64,000 bases of DNA. Source: Liopterus haemorrhoidalis. Lineage: Eukaryota > Arthropoda > Insecta > Coleoptera > Dytiscidae. The notes below the pieces were generated by a model. It searched no databases. It was not told the DNA's origin and saw only the letters and a program-made list of their open reading frames with translations. A program made the position numbers and the translations under genes. Where the stretch lies: assembly GCA_963971575.1 (NCBI GenBank), contig OZ020611.1:65753381-65817380 (forward strand). The letters are read 5' to 3'. Below are positions 33,050 through 45,130 of this stretch, in pieces (position 1 is the stretch's first letter; every line of letters begins with the position of its first letter).

Positions 33050-33998
33050 CTGCTAATCTAATTTTCATGTGATTTTTTCTATCTGTAGCTAAATCATCTA
33101 GTCAGGATTTCGGCTGTCTTAATAAAATAATTAAGTTATAACAATATTTGTGCGAGAGAGTAAAACGAAATCCACGTTTTTCGTTCATATTTAACGCATT
33201 TTCTAACAAATTTTCAGCGAGAACAGAAGTTTCGTCAGCGAAAAAGTTGGTACATGATTTATACACTAATCCATATTGGAAGAATTTTGAAAATCTGTTC
33301 AGGAATGCCAAAGATTTAATAATATTTGTTCGAGTCAGAGACAGAATCCATCTTTTCGGTGTGTTTTTAACGCATTACTCGAGAACTGCTAATCCGATTT
33401 TCATGCTTTTTTTTCTATCTGTAGCTAAATCATCTGGTCAGGTTTTCGTCTGTTTTAATAAAATTAATTAAGTTATAACAATATTTGTGCGAGCGAATAA
33501 AACGAAATCCACGGTTTTCGTTCATATTTAACGCATTTTCTTGAATTTTTCAGCGAGAACATAAGTTTCGTCAGCGGAAAAGTTGCTGCATGATTTATTC
33601 ACTAATCAAATTAAAACAATTTTGAAAATCTGTTCAGTAATTCCAAAGATTTAATAACATTTGTGCGAGTCAGAAACATAATCCATCTTTTCGGTTTGTA
33701 TTTAACGCATTACTCGAAAACTACTGATTTTTTTTTTTTTTTTTCTTCTTATCTGTAGCTACATCATCTGATTATGTTTTACGATGTGTTTTATTAAATC
33801 GATTCAGTACTTCCAAAGTTACACTGAAATTTGAGCGCACAATTGAAACAAAATTCATATTTTCTGTTCATATTTAATGCATTTTCTTGAAATTATCAGC
33901 TACAACATAGGTTTCGTCAGCGGCAAAGTTAGTTCAGGATTTACACACTTCAGAATTGAAAGAACTTTGTTCAGTAATTCCAAAGATATAATTTTATT

Positions 33999-34779
33999 AG
34001 TGCGCGTGGGTGTTAACTATATTATGTTCTTAACAAGTGCAGTATAGTTTGACGAACACTATCTGTTGATAGAGCTGTTGATAATGGCAAGCAAGTAGAT
34101 GGGGCTCGTAATACCAAAATTCTTAACTCATTCTTCAAACTTTTTAAACCAACATTAAATGACCGGAAGTACAAATTAATTGTAAGTGTCTAAAATCTGA
34201 GACTTTAATGTAACGGTCATCCAGACCACCAGAACAGCAGGTAAATGATGTTAAAACAAATAAAAACTTTAAAACAAAATGTAAAAATGTGAAACAAAAG
34301 CCAGACAGAATACCCGCACAATATTCCCATAAAGGACATCCCAATACGTAACACAATCCGTAGTGTAACCTAAGACAGTGGCAAGTGCATGCAGATGTGA
34401 GGCCGGTGTAGCTAATGACACACCCCGTATAGTGCATGGGCCGGTATCTGTACCGGTACAAGACCCATAGCACTGCCTGGCATGGCCTGGTCTGTTCACT
34501 TCCTTGCATCTCAAGAAAGAACCAAGAACACCACACAATAGAAATCAACATGCCACTATACCATAGATATTACATATATGGATTGACAATACTAATTGAT
34601 TAGCAATCCATATACAGATAAAATAACCACAATTTAAGTGAGATAAGGTGGAATGCTTTAATTTGTAGGAGGTGAATTAAAACAAAAAATATTTTGAGAA
34701 GTCGAAGTTTTATTTTATATAAATAAACAATATTGTTGCATATATTCACCGGAAGGGAGAATTTACTGATGTTTTGTAA
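33999..34779. other. No convincing gene; GC-richer patch at 34330-34520
   Basis: Minus-strand frames of 135 and 89 codons overlap here in different frames, with Cys-rich but unrecognisable products. The patch may be part of a retroelement, but I see no supporting motif. Confidence 0.35.
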
Positions 34780-35170
34780 TAATAACAATATTAATAATAA
34801 TAACTCGTTCCCCACCTCTAGGTTACCGACAGCCACAAAGCCGGACATAACCCTCCTCGATATCGAGACCAAACAGATGTTTGTGATCGATTTCTTAAGT
34901 CCAGCTGAGAAGAATATCTCTCCCAAAGAGGAGGAAAAGAGGTCCAAGTATATGGATCTCTTGTCCGAGCTTAGAAAACTGTATCCAGAATATAAATTTA
35001 TGCTTGTAGTCCTGTTAGTTGGTGTTTTCGGTGGTATGAAAGCCTCCTATCGAAGGGAAATCGAGTCCATTCCCGTCTGCAGAACTTCTGACACCTCTTT
35101 GATCTGCAGGATGCAGAAAGCAGTGCTGCTCGGGTCACTGCGCATTGTGCGGGTACTGGATCTGACGTAA
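34780..35170 (+). pseudogene. R2-like retrotransposon C-terminal endonuclease fragment
   Basis: After an AAT-rich run, the frame reads TATKPDITLLDIETKQMFVI, DFLSPAEKNI, KEEEKRSKYMDLLSELRKLY and MQKAVLLGSLRIVR up to TAA at 35168-35170. The PD...D arrangement followed by the EEEKRSKY helix is the restriction-like endonuclease (REL) of R2/NeSL-type non-LTR retrotransposons, which nicks the genomic target to prime reverse transcription. Zinc fingers and RT are absent, so it is a 3' fragment. It differs clearly from the R4/Dong-like REL at 58.4 kb. The frame is open but starts mid-domain. Confidence 0.82.
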
Positions 35171-35637
35171 TTTCCGCGTCTGCATATCGCCAGGGTTTGG
35201 GATGCAGCCGTGTGTATTTAGCTCCACTAGTCTCTAGTATGACGCGGCTCAAAAGGTTGCTGAACTTTGCGATTGTCAAGACCTGACAAACCCCATAATA
35301 TTAATAATGCTTTACTGTGCCTTAAACATCCGTGCATGTATAGACAAAGTCAGAGTTCTACGGAAGGTACATTTTAATTACAAATAAAAATAAAATAATG
35401 ATTAATTACAAATTATAAATATAAATTTAACTAAATATAATTAGACAAGAGATTTATGTTTTTGTTAGAAGTATTAGTTAAATATTTGGAAAGCTTTAAT
35501 AAAAAAAGTAAACATTTGGAAAGCATTGAAAAAATCTTCAACCGAATATAATGTATTTTTCAGCAAAATAGATTTTATTTCTTTCTTAATTTATGTGATA
35601 TAGCTTATTTATTTTAAAACAATAGCTAACTCATTAT

Positions 35638-36734
35638 CGGGTGTAATCTGTAAGAAATGCGTTAAAATTAGCGTCAGGTTAATATTTTAATTTTAACTCC
35701 ATGTCTAACGTCATTATCCAAAAATGCTATTCTGTAAGAGCATTTGTTAAGGTAAGCGTTAATACAATATTTGTTAACGCGAGGCGCTAACTCACCCTGT
35801 AGAGAGGCTAAAATTTACTGCACGCGCATGCGCTGTTACTTTGAATTTTAACAGGAGTATTAATTTAGTCAAATGCCAAGAGAATCTTAACCTAATATTT
35901 CGGTGTTGAATTAAATATTCAGTAGCGAAATTTATTTTATAAATGGAACAGAAATGTTGTTTCCACAGTATATTAAATAAAAATATAACTTTATTCAACT
36001 TTTATTTAGTCAATTTATATACTACATTGTATTATAACAGTTTATCTAATTTTTGAATAAAATATGAATTATGTTCATTCTATTTTTAAAAAGATGTGCG
36101 GTGATATTAATTGATTTATTACGCTATTTCTACCCTTGAATAACACTGTTGTGATCGTCATTATCAATATCATCAATTGTTTCTTCAAATAATACACAAT
36201 TAAAATGTACTGCGATATTTTGAAACACGGCGGAGGCATAAGTGAAGTTTTGTAGCTTTCAGATGATTATAATTTTAAGTTCTGTGTCTCAACAAAAACC
36301 AAAACTGATCTTCAATGCTCCATTTACTTCCTTTCTATACAATTACTTGAACTTGCGTCTGGGTTACTTGTATAACAAAAATTATGAAGCGTCATTCTTA
36401 TCTCTACTGTAAAGAATTCACTTTAAAAAGTAATAGAAAGTTGATTAATATTCCTACTATATTCTGTTTTATTCATTTTCTTTTTTAATAAAATGACATT
36501 TACTTAAATAGGATCAGCCATTTTTTGCAAACTAAACACCAGCGTTAACTTTTAAAGTCACCGTTTTAGTAGGCGCTTGTTGTAGAACGTTAACTGGCTA
36601 TTTTAATGCCGCCGCGTTAATATATTAACACAAATGTGCTTAGCGAATAGCATTTACGTTAAAAATGGTGTTAAAAAAATTAACGTCGATTTCTGACGCT
36701 AAGATTTTAACATCATGCTTAGAGAATAGACCCG
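35638..36734. mobile_element. DNA element with ~150-bp imperfect TIRs
   Basis: The right end reads back as CGGGTCTATTCTCTAAGC and the left as CGGGTGTAATCTGTAAGA. Both arms continue with GTTAAAAT..TTAGCGTCAG, AAATGCTATTC and GTTAA..TATTTGTTAACGCG. TAT borders both sides (35635-35637 and 36735-36737). No transposase. The superfamily is not assigned. Confidence 0.75.
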
Positions 36735-36979
36735 TATAAAAGTTACAGGCACCCTAGCTAATGCTTTTTTAACATAAGGTTCTATGATGTTGATCTGCTC
36801 TAATATGATTTTGTTTTTTAACATTATGAACGTGCGCAGAATTGTTTGAAATTAATAAGTGTAGGTTTTTAAAAGTATAAATTAAAATTTCAAAAATATA
36901 AATATTTGGATAAGTTCCCAGCAAACATTTTTATCCGGACCAGTACTGGTAAAGCACATACTCCCCGGCATTGAAAGTA

Positions 36980-37250
36980 ATGGGCCAGTGCTGGCATTTC
37001 GTACTGGGCCAGTACCCCGGTGTCCCGTGGCCCTTAGCTGGTCCATTGATGTATCAGTTGCTGGCCCAGCAACGGTAAAGTGCATTGAAAGTAATGGGCC
37101 AGTGCTGGCATTTCGCACTGGGCCAGTGCTGGCATTTTGCATTGCTCCAGTGCTGGCATTTTGCACTGGGCCAGTACCCCGGTGTCCCCGTGGCCGTTAG
37201 CTGGCCCATTGATGTATCAGTTGCTGGCCCAGCAACGGTAAAGTGCAAAA
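36980..37250. repeat. Subterminal GC-rich repeats, ~162-bp direct duplication
   Basis: ACTGGGCCAGTACCCCGG starts at 37003 and 37165. GTATCAGTTGCTGGCCCAGC follows both. Short GCCAGTGCTGGCATTT units are tandemly repeated between. Open frames over it (up to 94 codons) are repetitive artefacts. Confidence 0.88.
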
Positions 37251-37396
37251 TAATCGCATTAGTTGCAAGATTTATTTCTGACAGACTAGTGCTTATATTA
37301 TACCCACTCTCTAGTGTTTCAAATGTAATATATGTGTACTTACCCAGTATTAAAATAAATTAATGGTTAGGTGCAAAATAAATACTCATTTGGCCA

Positions 37397-37550
37397 TTTT
37401 CACCATCGTTGAATAAATTTATTTAACAAGTAAAGTTGACAATATCGCATCGGTTTTAAACTATTAATGAAGAAATTAACATTGCTGTCAATAGAATGAT
37501 GAGATATTGTTAACTTAAGTTGTTAAATAAATTTATTCAACGATGGTAAA
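37397..37550. mobile_element. Nested foldback MITE
   Basis: Arms of about 50 bp (CCATCGTTGAATAAATTTAT, then TTAACAA..AA.TTGACAATATC) in inverse orientation around a ~45-bp loop. Confidence 0.75.
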
Positions 37551-38639
37551 ACTAGCCGATTGTAAATTGAATTAACAGTTATAATTTATTGATTTATTTA
37601 TAAATATTAAATAAATATAATTTCAGGAATAACAGGAATTAGTTTATTTAATTTATTAATTTAATGAAGAATTTTAAGAAAATGTTTTTCTGCCATTTCG
37701 GTCAAACCAATTTCATCCTAAAGATAAGGGGTGACTAATAATTTTCGCCAATATTCGTCTTGTATTATCTACCACATCTTTTCCCCCTGACTTGAAGAGT
37801 GCCAACCTAAAGAAATCATACTTGTTAAAATAAATTCAATAAACAAATTTTATAAGCATTAATGCTATAAGCTGTTCACTTTTGTAAGAACAAACTAGAT
37901 CTGGTTATTTTGGTGATTTTTATAGTGTATTACTGACTTTTAGAAACTTGGTTATATTGTAAAAAAAGCTTTACAGTTTTGGATTAAGTTTGTATTATTT
38001 TAGGTTAGTATTATATTTACAAAATATTTAAGATGTCACTATTCAAAATGAAATATGACAAATTATATTTTTTAAATGACATATTTATAATCTTGTATCA
38101 GATTTATTAATAATTGAAAATTTTATTACATGAAAAAAACTATGATTGAACTAAACTAAAAATTAAACAATTTAATATGAAATAGTTTGTGTAAACTACG
38201 TCCTTAAATCTAACAAAACACACACAAATCACAATAAAAAACTGTATAATGCTCACAATCAATAACTATTCAAATACACATCCTGATAAACTGTTCACCA
38301 ACACGTCCAAACTTGAACTCACAGAATATCACTTGTACCGACCCTCGAAGGCCACGCCATTAGGGTGTTTTATGACTAAGAACGGTCAGACTTTTCAAAT
38401 TATTACATTCAAAAAAAGTTATAAACATAAGCACTGGCCCGCTAGAAATAACCTTGGATTAATACAAATAAGGAATGCTTATAAAATGCTGGTAAAGTAC
38501 TTCGTATAGGCAGAGTGCGAAATACAAATGTGAAGTACATTATTAATACTGGCATTGCACTTACTTTTGGTGCCAGCAATGTACCAGCGTAAAAGCAGTT
38601 TGCCGGCGTTCGGCCGTTAGTTCAATGTTTGCTGGGTTA

Positions 38640-39055
38640 GTACTTCTAAAGATTTAAAAGTTGTCTGGTAAGAGTCTCTATTTTTTAAATTAGCCAAGAT
38701 TCTGATGAACACTCTGGAATTCGGGCGATTTTCCCCAGTAGATAATTCCATATCGTACTAACAAGTGGAAATTTGAAAAATCAAGAGTTCTAAGAACAAA
38801 TTTACTACATTTTATCATTCATCACCCTCATTCAACAGATTATCCTATTTAGCTTTACACATAGCTTATTAATATGCTCTGACCATTGAAGATGACAATT
38901 AATCTCATTCTCGGCGTATCTTGGTTGTAGAAGTTTCTGGAAGATTTTCTATGGAATCGTAATCAGTTTTTGAACGACTAAAAATTATAGCTGCTGACTT
39001 GGATAATATTTCCAATATTTATTCAATACTTCAATATTTATTGGAGTTGTTTATT
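38640..39055. other. Unassigned; possibly LINE 3' sequence
   Basis: The minus strand near 38930-39000 reads SAAIIFSRSK in one frame, which may belong to the LINE fragment that follows. Nothing firm. Confidence 0.3.
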
Positions 39056-39059
39056 GTAA

Positions 39060-39480
39060 ATTTTTCTGCGTCCACACAAGAAGAGTATAAAGTTGACTGG
39101 CGTGATCATTTAAATTTAAATTGTTGGATATTTAAATTTTCATAAAATTTTCAAAAAATTGTTAATTCCACCTGAAATGGAAGAGCATCAAGAATCTTGG
39201 GGTGATCGTTAACGTAGATGTTAAAAATGGATGGTCCAGTGATGGATCCTTGCGGCATTCTAGTGTTGAGAACAGTGAAATTCGAAAGAACAAAATGTGA
39301 CTGATATGACTGAATTTTGACAGCTTGAGTTCTACAGGACAATTAGAACTTGAATCCAAGTTAAAGCGTCTCCTCTAATTCCATATTTTCTTAATTTGTT
39401 GATCTGCACAATCGAAAGCTTTTGAAAGATTAACAAATACACCTATTACAAAAGTTCCTGTATCGACAGCTTTGTAGATG
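39060..39480 (-). pseudogene. LINE reverse transcriptase fragment (jockey-like)
   Basis: The minus strand gives GVFVNLSKAFDCADQQI (motif A), a frame change, then CRTQAVKIQSYQSHFVLSNF and MPQGSITGPSIFNIYVND (motif B). The YADD/FADD motif is not reached in frame. Short, shifted and isolated. Confidence 0.8.
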
Positions 39481-39625
39481 TGCACTAGAAATGTGTTTCA
39501 CGCAAGTTGCTATAAGTAATAACAATAACAACTTTTCTTTAAGATATTTTTTAATACAACAATATTCTTTTATAACTTCATATTTTTGCGATCCTTTTTC
39601 TAAGTATGTATTTTGACTATATGTT

Positions 39626-39788
39626 TAGGATATTCCAACCGTGTCAGCGGAACAAAATGGAATTTTAATTTTTATAAGTTGTTACGAGCTGACTTTTTAA
39701 CGATGCAACAAAATAATCAAAAACCTAATTTTTCAAAAGTTTCTAGTTTTCAAAATCTAGCTCCGCTTAAATTAAAGCAATATAAGTA
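39626..39788. mobile_element. Family A MITE
   Basis: GATATTCCAACCGTGTCAGC at the left, CTAGTTTTCAAAATCTAGCT and CCGCTTAAATTAAAGCAATA at the right. The most diverged copy in the window. Confidence 0.6.
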
Positions 39789-41689
39789 GGTTTCTATGAT
39801 TATGGTAAATTATAAATATACATTATGGAATTGTCAACTTAATATGATGCTCTATTATATTAATATGAATTCCCTGTTAGAAAGTGTTTTGTTTAAGTAC
39901 TTTGTAGTGACAGTCGGTTCGCCACATCTGAATTTTTTAAATGAAAAGACCAATATATTTTTATATACTCTGAAATAGTATCTTGTACTGAACTAAAAAA
40001 CGTACGTTTCGCGTTTATTAGTTAACGCATCTGCAGTAGATAGTAATAGGTATCAGAGTGGTCAATGAGTAAAAAAGTCATAATTGATAGTCAATAGTTT
40101 AAAAAATCCCAAAAAAGTCAAGAATAAAAATATAAAATGTTACTATGTACGTATATCTGTCAATAACTGTGATTTTTTTCTTTTTTTTTTTTCAAAAATA
40201 AAAAATGGATAACCAAAGTTTACCCAAAGAATCGAATGGTAGTACTGAAATTTTTCGAAATAAAATGGGAACGTATGTCATGTTGGGTATCTTTCGACAG
40301 AGCTTTTGAAAATAAATAATTTTTACTTAAATATTTTTTAAATATCTTTTTCGGTTTACAAAAAATTGTATTCTCTTTAAAGACTTGAAAATATTTCACT
40401 TTCAAGTTGTATTTTCAATTACAACTTGACAGTGAAATATTTTTTATTATACTCGAAGCTACAGATAGCTCAAAAATAAGGATGTGAAAGTATTTAAATC
40501 AAAACGAGGAACACTTTGAATATTGTAAATAAAAATACTTTACTTTCAAGGTGATATATAGAGATTTATAATATGAATTGACGCAATAACAGTTTTTAAC
40601 ACATTAATTTTAACGTTAACTTCATCCATACTCCATACGTGACAACAAACTAATAGCGCTACGTGATTGAAAATTGCAGATCTTGTTTTTGCTTCTCCAA
40701 TGTCAATGTCCTCAACCTAGTTCCGGCGTAATGTGATTCAATCCACGGAAATCCAGTCTCACTCCGGTTAAATAATAGCCACAGATTTTATAACGAGACA
40801 TAGTCTAAATGCAATATGAATTGTTTCTGACATGCGTGCTATTGCGACTTTAGTTCCCACAGTTTTGTAAAAATGTCCAAAATCTACTATGCATTTATAA
40901 AACCTTGAAATGTTCACAAACTTTCACAACTTTTGAATTCGTCTTTTTGTAAAATAAAAAATATTAGTCTAAAAACAAAGCAGTATAAACTTGGTTGAAC
41001 AATTTATAAAGTCGATTCAAACGTCAAAGCCATCCTTTCAAATTAGTTTGTGAAATGTCTTTTATTGAGTTAAACTATCAGGAATATTTAATATCTATAG
41101 ACGTCTGAGCCTTCCATGATCTGACATTTTGTACAGCGCTGCCACATTTCACGTCTGTCTACAATTGGATCTTCTAAAACCCATAATACAATCAGCAGGG
41201 CATTCATGCTAAGAAATATTGCTAATAATGAGTCGAAATAAACTAATGCCATTAAGCGTCTGCTTCGCGTATTATCGTAAAAATATATTAGCCTCGTTAC
41301 TTTCTAAATGATCCTTTAATAAATGTTTAGAAAAATGTTACAACAATTTATTTGACCAAGAAAAGGAAGTCAATTAGTCGCTTAATTAAAATTGTTAAAT
41401 ACGGCAATAGCAGCCATCACTTAGGCCGTTCGCACATGGAGCTACCCTGAACGAACGGACGGGTTTGTGATTTAAGTCACTACCTGCTTACGAACTCATT
41501 CGAAACGCAACATGGTATCAAGTACAGTCTTGTGAGGAGGAATACGTGGTTTTTTATTACAACAGTTGTTTGATAAGTCAGTGACTGCCAAATGAGTATC
41601 ATTTAGATGGGCTGTGTTGTAGGCGCAGATTGCATTCGTTTCTGTGCTCCAAAAATTTGACTGACTTCGAAATTTAAGATCTTTTTTAC
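39789..41689. other. No gene recognised
   Basis: 41597-41650 repeats part of the Harbinger-like MITE at 5317-5380 (TCATTTAGATGGGCTG, GCGCA). Otherwise AT-rich with no structure seen. Confidence 0.4.
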
Positions 41690-43892
41690 CAAAATGCGAC
41701 TTATTTTTAACAAAGTCTCCTTTTAGATCGCTACATTTTGCACAACGATATTCCAACTACTTAAATACGATTTCTTGAATTCTGCAAAAGAGGCGTATGT
41801 TTCAGTGATGATCTCTTCATTCGATGCCAATCTTTTTCCACAGAGCCATTTCTTCATGGTTGGAAAGAGAAAGAAGTCATAGCGGCCCAGATCTGGAAAA
41901 AATAGTGGATAAGGGGGTTGTTCGAAGCGCAATTCGACCAATTTGGCCGTTGCAATTGCGGACGAGTAAGCTGAACATTGTCATGTTGGAACAGAACTTT
42001 CTTATTCGCCAAATGGGGCTGCTCTTTCATCAATTAAATGTGTAATTGATCGAATAAAGTGGCACATTATTATCCTGTGATCGTTTTGCCAGATAGTCAA
42101 TGAAGATTATGCCTTGCGAATCCCGGAAATTCGTGGCCATGACTATTCCGACCGAGGGAATCCTATCCTATAGGGAAGAAATCTATTGTTTTGACCGTTC
42201 TTTCATTTCTGATGTGTAGTGATCTATATATTATCAAACGCCGCAAAAACTCATTTGAATTGCGCTTGTACATATCCAGCCTTTGCTTAGAAATGGTCAC
42301 GCGATTCCGTTTTTGATCCACTGTAAGCAGACGCGGCACTCATCTTGCCGATAGTTTTTCATGCCCAAATATTCGTGCAGGATATGAAACCCACGTTCAT
42401 CTGAGATGTTTACCATCTTGGCTATCTTTCATATCTTCACTTGGCGGTCGTCCAACACGATATTATTAATTTTATTGAACATCTCTTCAGTTGTGACCTC
42501 GTTCGGACGTTCCAGACGCTTAGCATTATTCGTGCTTATACGACCACAACGAAATTCAGTCACTTCTGAACCATTCCATGCAACGAAGCAAAGTTTCCAT
42601 AATACTTTTTTAGCTTTGCTTCATTAAGAACACTTAACGGTTTTTCACGCAAAAAGTAGTGCCTTACCTAGGGTTGTACATCGAAGGCAAAACATCGATG
42701 TTTAACATCGATGTTAACATCGGCGCTTAACTATCGATGTTGAAAAAACATCGAAGGAAAAACATCGATGTATGGGAAACATCGATGTTTTATTAATATT
42801 AAAAAAAGCTATTTATTTATATTATATAGGTTTTATTTAATAATGTAAAGATAAAATAGGGAAAAAGTAACACATAATATACAAAAAGCATTTATTAGAT
42901 TTTGAAATAGAAATATTCCTTTTTAATAGTAATTAATTTCACATTAATTTTATTATACCCAATATAATAATCCTAATTTGCACCTACAGTATATTCCAAA
43001 CGATTAGGCGGAACTAACCGCAATTTTCATTTTTGTAATTTGTCATTAGATATTTTTTTATATATTGAAGTTGACTTTTCCTCAACAAAATGATCAAAAG
43101 CTTCAATCAATTGGTAAAAGTAACTAGAATTGAAAATCTAGTTCCGCCTAAACCAAAGGAACAGATCTTACTATTATTACATTTCTAAAATGAAATATTG
43201 GATTTTATTACAATACTAATATAGTAATCTTAATGTTAATTTTGTATTATTTAACATAAAAATAAAGTTTAACTTTTTTAAGTTGAAATAAAGTCTGTTC
43301 CCTTGGTTTAGGCGGAACTAGATTTTCAATTCTAGTTACTTTTACCGATTAATTGAAGCTTTTGATCATTTTGTTCTGGAAAAGCCAACTTCAATATATA
43401 AAAAAATAGCTAATGACAACTTACAAAAATCCAGGGATTGGAGGAATAACAACTGGGAAAGTGTCAACAAGACTCAAAAAGAAAAAGTGTGTTGGCGTCG
43501 TTGGTCGTTCGCATTGTTTGCAAAAATTAGAAATTTCTTCTTATTTTTTCGTATTCTTCTAACTGCTAAGAAGAATAAGAACTAACACTATTAGTATTGT
43601 TATACCACAATAGATGGCGATTATATTTTGTGTACTAATTTTAATAAGAATTAAATTTTTAAGATTCCAGCGCCTCTAGCGGTAGTTTCTGAATTTCAAA
43701 GTTTAAACATCGACATCGGTAGTAGACATCGATGTTTTATCGATACTATCGCCAGCTGACCATCGATGGTAAAAACATCGATGTTTGTTTTAAAAACATC
43801 GATGTTTTTAAAACAAACATCGATATTTTCGATACATCGATGTTTTTTTCCCATCCCTAGCCTTACCAACACACGGTATTCACTTTTTCCAT
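41690..43892 (-). pseudogene. mariner transposase split by a hAT element
   Basis: The minus strand starts MEK at 43890-43892 and reads EYRVLVR up to 43860. It resumes at 42660 with HYFLREKPLSVLNEAK, then FRCGRISTNNAKRLERPNEV, KIAKMVNISDERGFHILHEY, MATNFRDSQGIIFIDYL, LGRYDFFLFPTMKKWLCGKR and the C-terminal DLKGDFVKNK. This is a mariner transposase of the group represented by SETMAR-type sequences, with several stops and frameshifts. The hAT insertion (42669-43859) sits between codons of the N-terminal helix region. Deleting it and one 8-bp duplication makes EYRVLVR continuous with HYFLREK. Confidence 0.9.
42669..43859 (-). mobile_element. Second CATCGATG-rich hAT element, TSD GCCTTACC
   Basis: Same family as 16589-17749, in opposite orientation: starts TAGGGTTGTACATCGAAGGC and ends CCCATCCCTA. 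The perfect 8-bp duplication GCCTTACC lies at 42661-42668 and 43860-43867. 1191 bp, with about 30 bp of extra ACATCGATGT repeats at its right end and the same inverted family A pair inside. Confidence 0.96.
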
Positions 43893-43984
43893 TGTAGCAA
43901 ATAAACAAACAACTTATCCGCTTCCGAAAGCTGCTAAAAATGTATTATTTTCAGGAGAGTAGCTACCGGGGGTGTTAGCAGTAC

Positions 43985-44415
43985 AAGTGCACCCCGGCGC
44001 GCCTCAAAATTAAAATTATAGGGCGCTGAATTGATTAGAAAATTTCAAACTACTACAAGAAAAATATAGCACGGATTTAACAAACGCATTTCCTCAGCAT
44101 ATATTAATTTTCGATCATTATTGCTGGACAAAATTAAATTATGTTTCAGTACACGAGAACTTGCCGAAATATTTTTATAGACTGCAGTAAAATTTTATCC
44201 AGTTTCGACGATATATGCACAGCTTTTATGCTGTTTTTAACACTTCCTATAACATCTGCGTCAGCTGAGAGGTTATTTTGAAAATTATAAAAAATTATCT
44301 ATGAAGTACAATAGGAAAACAGCAGTTGAATGACTTAACATTAATTAGTGTTGAAAACGATCGTGCAAAATCAATGAATTATGAAGATTTAATAGACATT
44401 TTTGCGGAAGCTTAA
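43985..44415 (+). pseudogene. hAT transposase C-terminal dimerisation fragment (ZMYM1-like)
   Basis: Across frames: the ASAERLF-like block (seen as TSASAERLF after a frame change), then SVENDRAKSMNYEDLIDIFA followed by EA and stop at 44415. This is the hAT C-terminal dimerisation region of the ZMYM1-like lineage. Frame breaks are frequent, and upstream BED/catalytic parts are not seen. Confidence 0.75.
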
Positions 44416-44539
44416 AGTCGAAAAAACTGTTTTAAACACATAGGGCCGGTTTCTGAAAGCTTAGTTAACTATAACCAAAGAGTTGCTATTGTTACTTATA
44501 TATAACGGCCACGTCGAATCGACGACAGCACTAAAAGAT

Positions 44540-45130
44540 GAATATTTCAAAAATTTTGACGAGAGTGGGCTCGGTCATGATGAGTCCAATTCTGGATACA
44601 AACATTTTGCCGAAAATAGCGCAGAGATAATTATAGGCAGAATCAGGCAACAGTGTCTGGAGTCTGGATTTGCGTTTATTGCGTACTTAGTGTGGCACGC
44701 TCTATACGTGTCCGTTCGTACTGCTGTACACCGTTAGTCACTAGGTTGCGCCATGTACTTCGACAGGGTTTTTCTTTCCAGTCTGGGCTGAGCAGCCGAC
44801 AAGAGTTGAGATTATTTTTTAGATTGTCTTTATAGTATTGCTTAGGAGGTCCCACACCTCTGCAGTCTCCTTCCAACTCAGAGTACAATAATCTTTTAGG
44901 TAATTTAGTATTTGGCATTCTTATGACGTGTCCCATCCACCAGAACTGAATTTGGTGCAGCATGGCCTCAATACTGATGATATCAGCTTTAGTCAAAACT
45001 TCCGTGTTCGGCACGTTGTGCCATTTGATTCTCAATATAGGCTTGAGGCATTTTTGATGGAATATTTCTTGTGTTTTAATATGCCGCCTATGAAGACACC
45101 ATGAGTCACAAAAAAAAAAAATCTTTATTA
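44540..45130 (-). pseudogene. LINE (RTE-like) ORF2 C-terminal tail
   Basis: The minus-strand frame 45035-44676 reads RIKWHNVPNTEVLTKADIIS, IEAMLHQIQFWWMGHVIRMP, PKRLLYSELEGDCRGVG and WRNLVTNGV, all standard in the post-RT segment of RTE-type LINEs. A degraded C2H2-like terminus (NVCIQNWTHHDRAH) follows in another frame. Truncated at the 5' side. Confidence 0.85.

Larger units (their letters stand above)
31940..33998. repeat. ~335-bp tandem array, about 4 units, interrupted by a hAT element
   Basis: Anchors CTATCTGTAGCTAAATCATC at 33079, 33415 and (diverged) 33749 give periods of 336 and 334 bp. Each unit has ATTTAACGCATT, TCGTCAGCG.AAAAGTT and CTCGAGAACTGCTAATC. The first unit is cut at 31987/33050 by a hAT insertion. 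Divergence increases to the right. A 107-codon frame across one unit is not conserved in the others, so it is not coding. Confidence 0.88.
36917..38636. mobile_element. Element with TIR CCCAGCAAACATT
   Basis: Exact 13-bp inverted ends CCCAGCAAACATT (36917-36929 and 38624-38636) flanked by TT. The left subterminal zone is GC-rich with many GGCCAGTGCTGGCA units. The right zone repeats CACTGGCC and TACCAGCG words. No transposase is recognisable in 1720 bp. Confidence 0.8.

Noticed and set aside
34144..34551. 135-codon Cys-rich minus-strand frame
   Set aside because: No signal peptide or domain that I can identify, overlapped by another frame of similar length, no context.
36882..37363. Overlapping frames of 64-94 codons with ARTGP- or CWHFALGQ-like repeats
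   Set aside because: Produced by GC-rich subterminal repeats of a TIR element; open on both strands.
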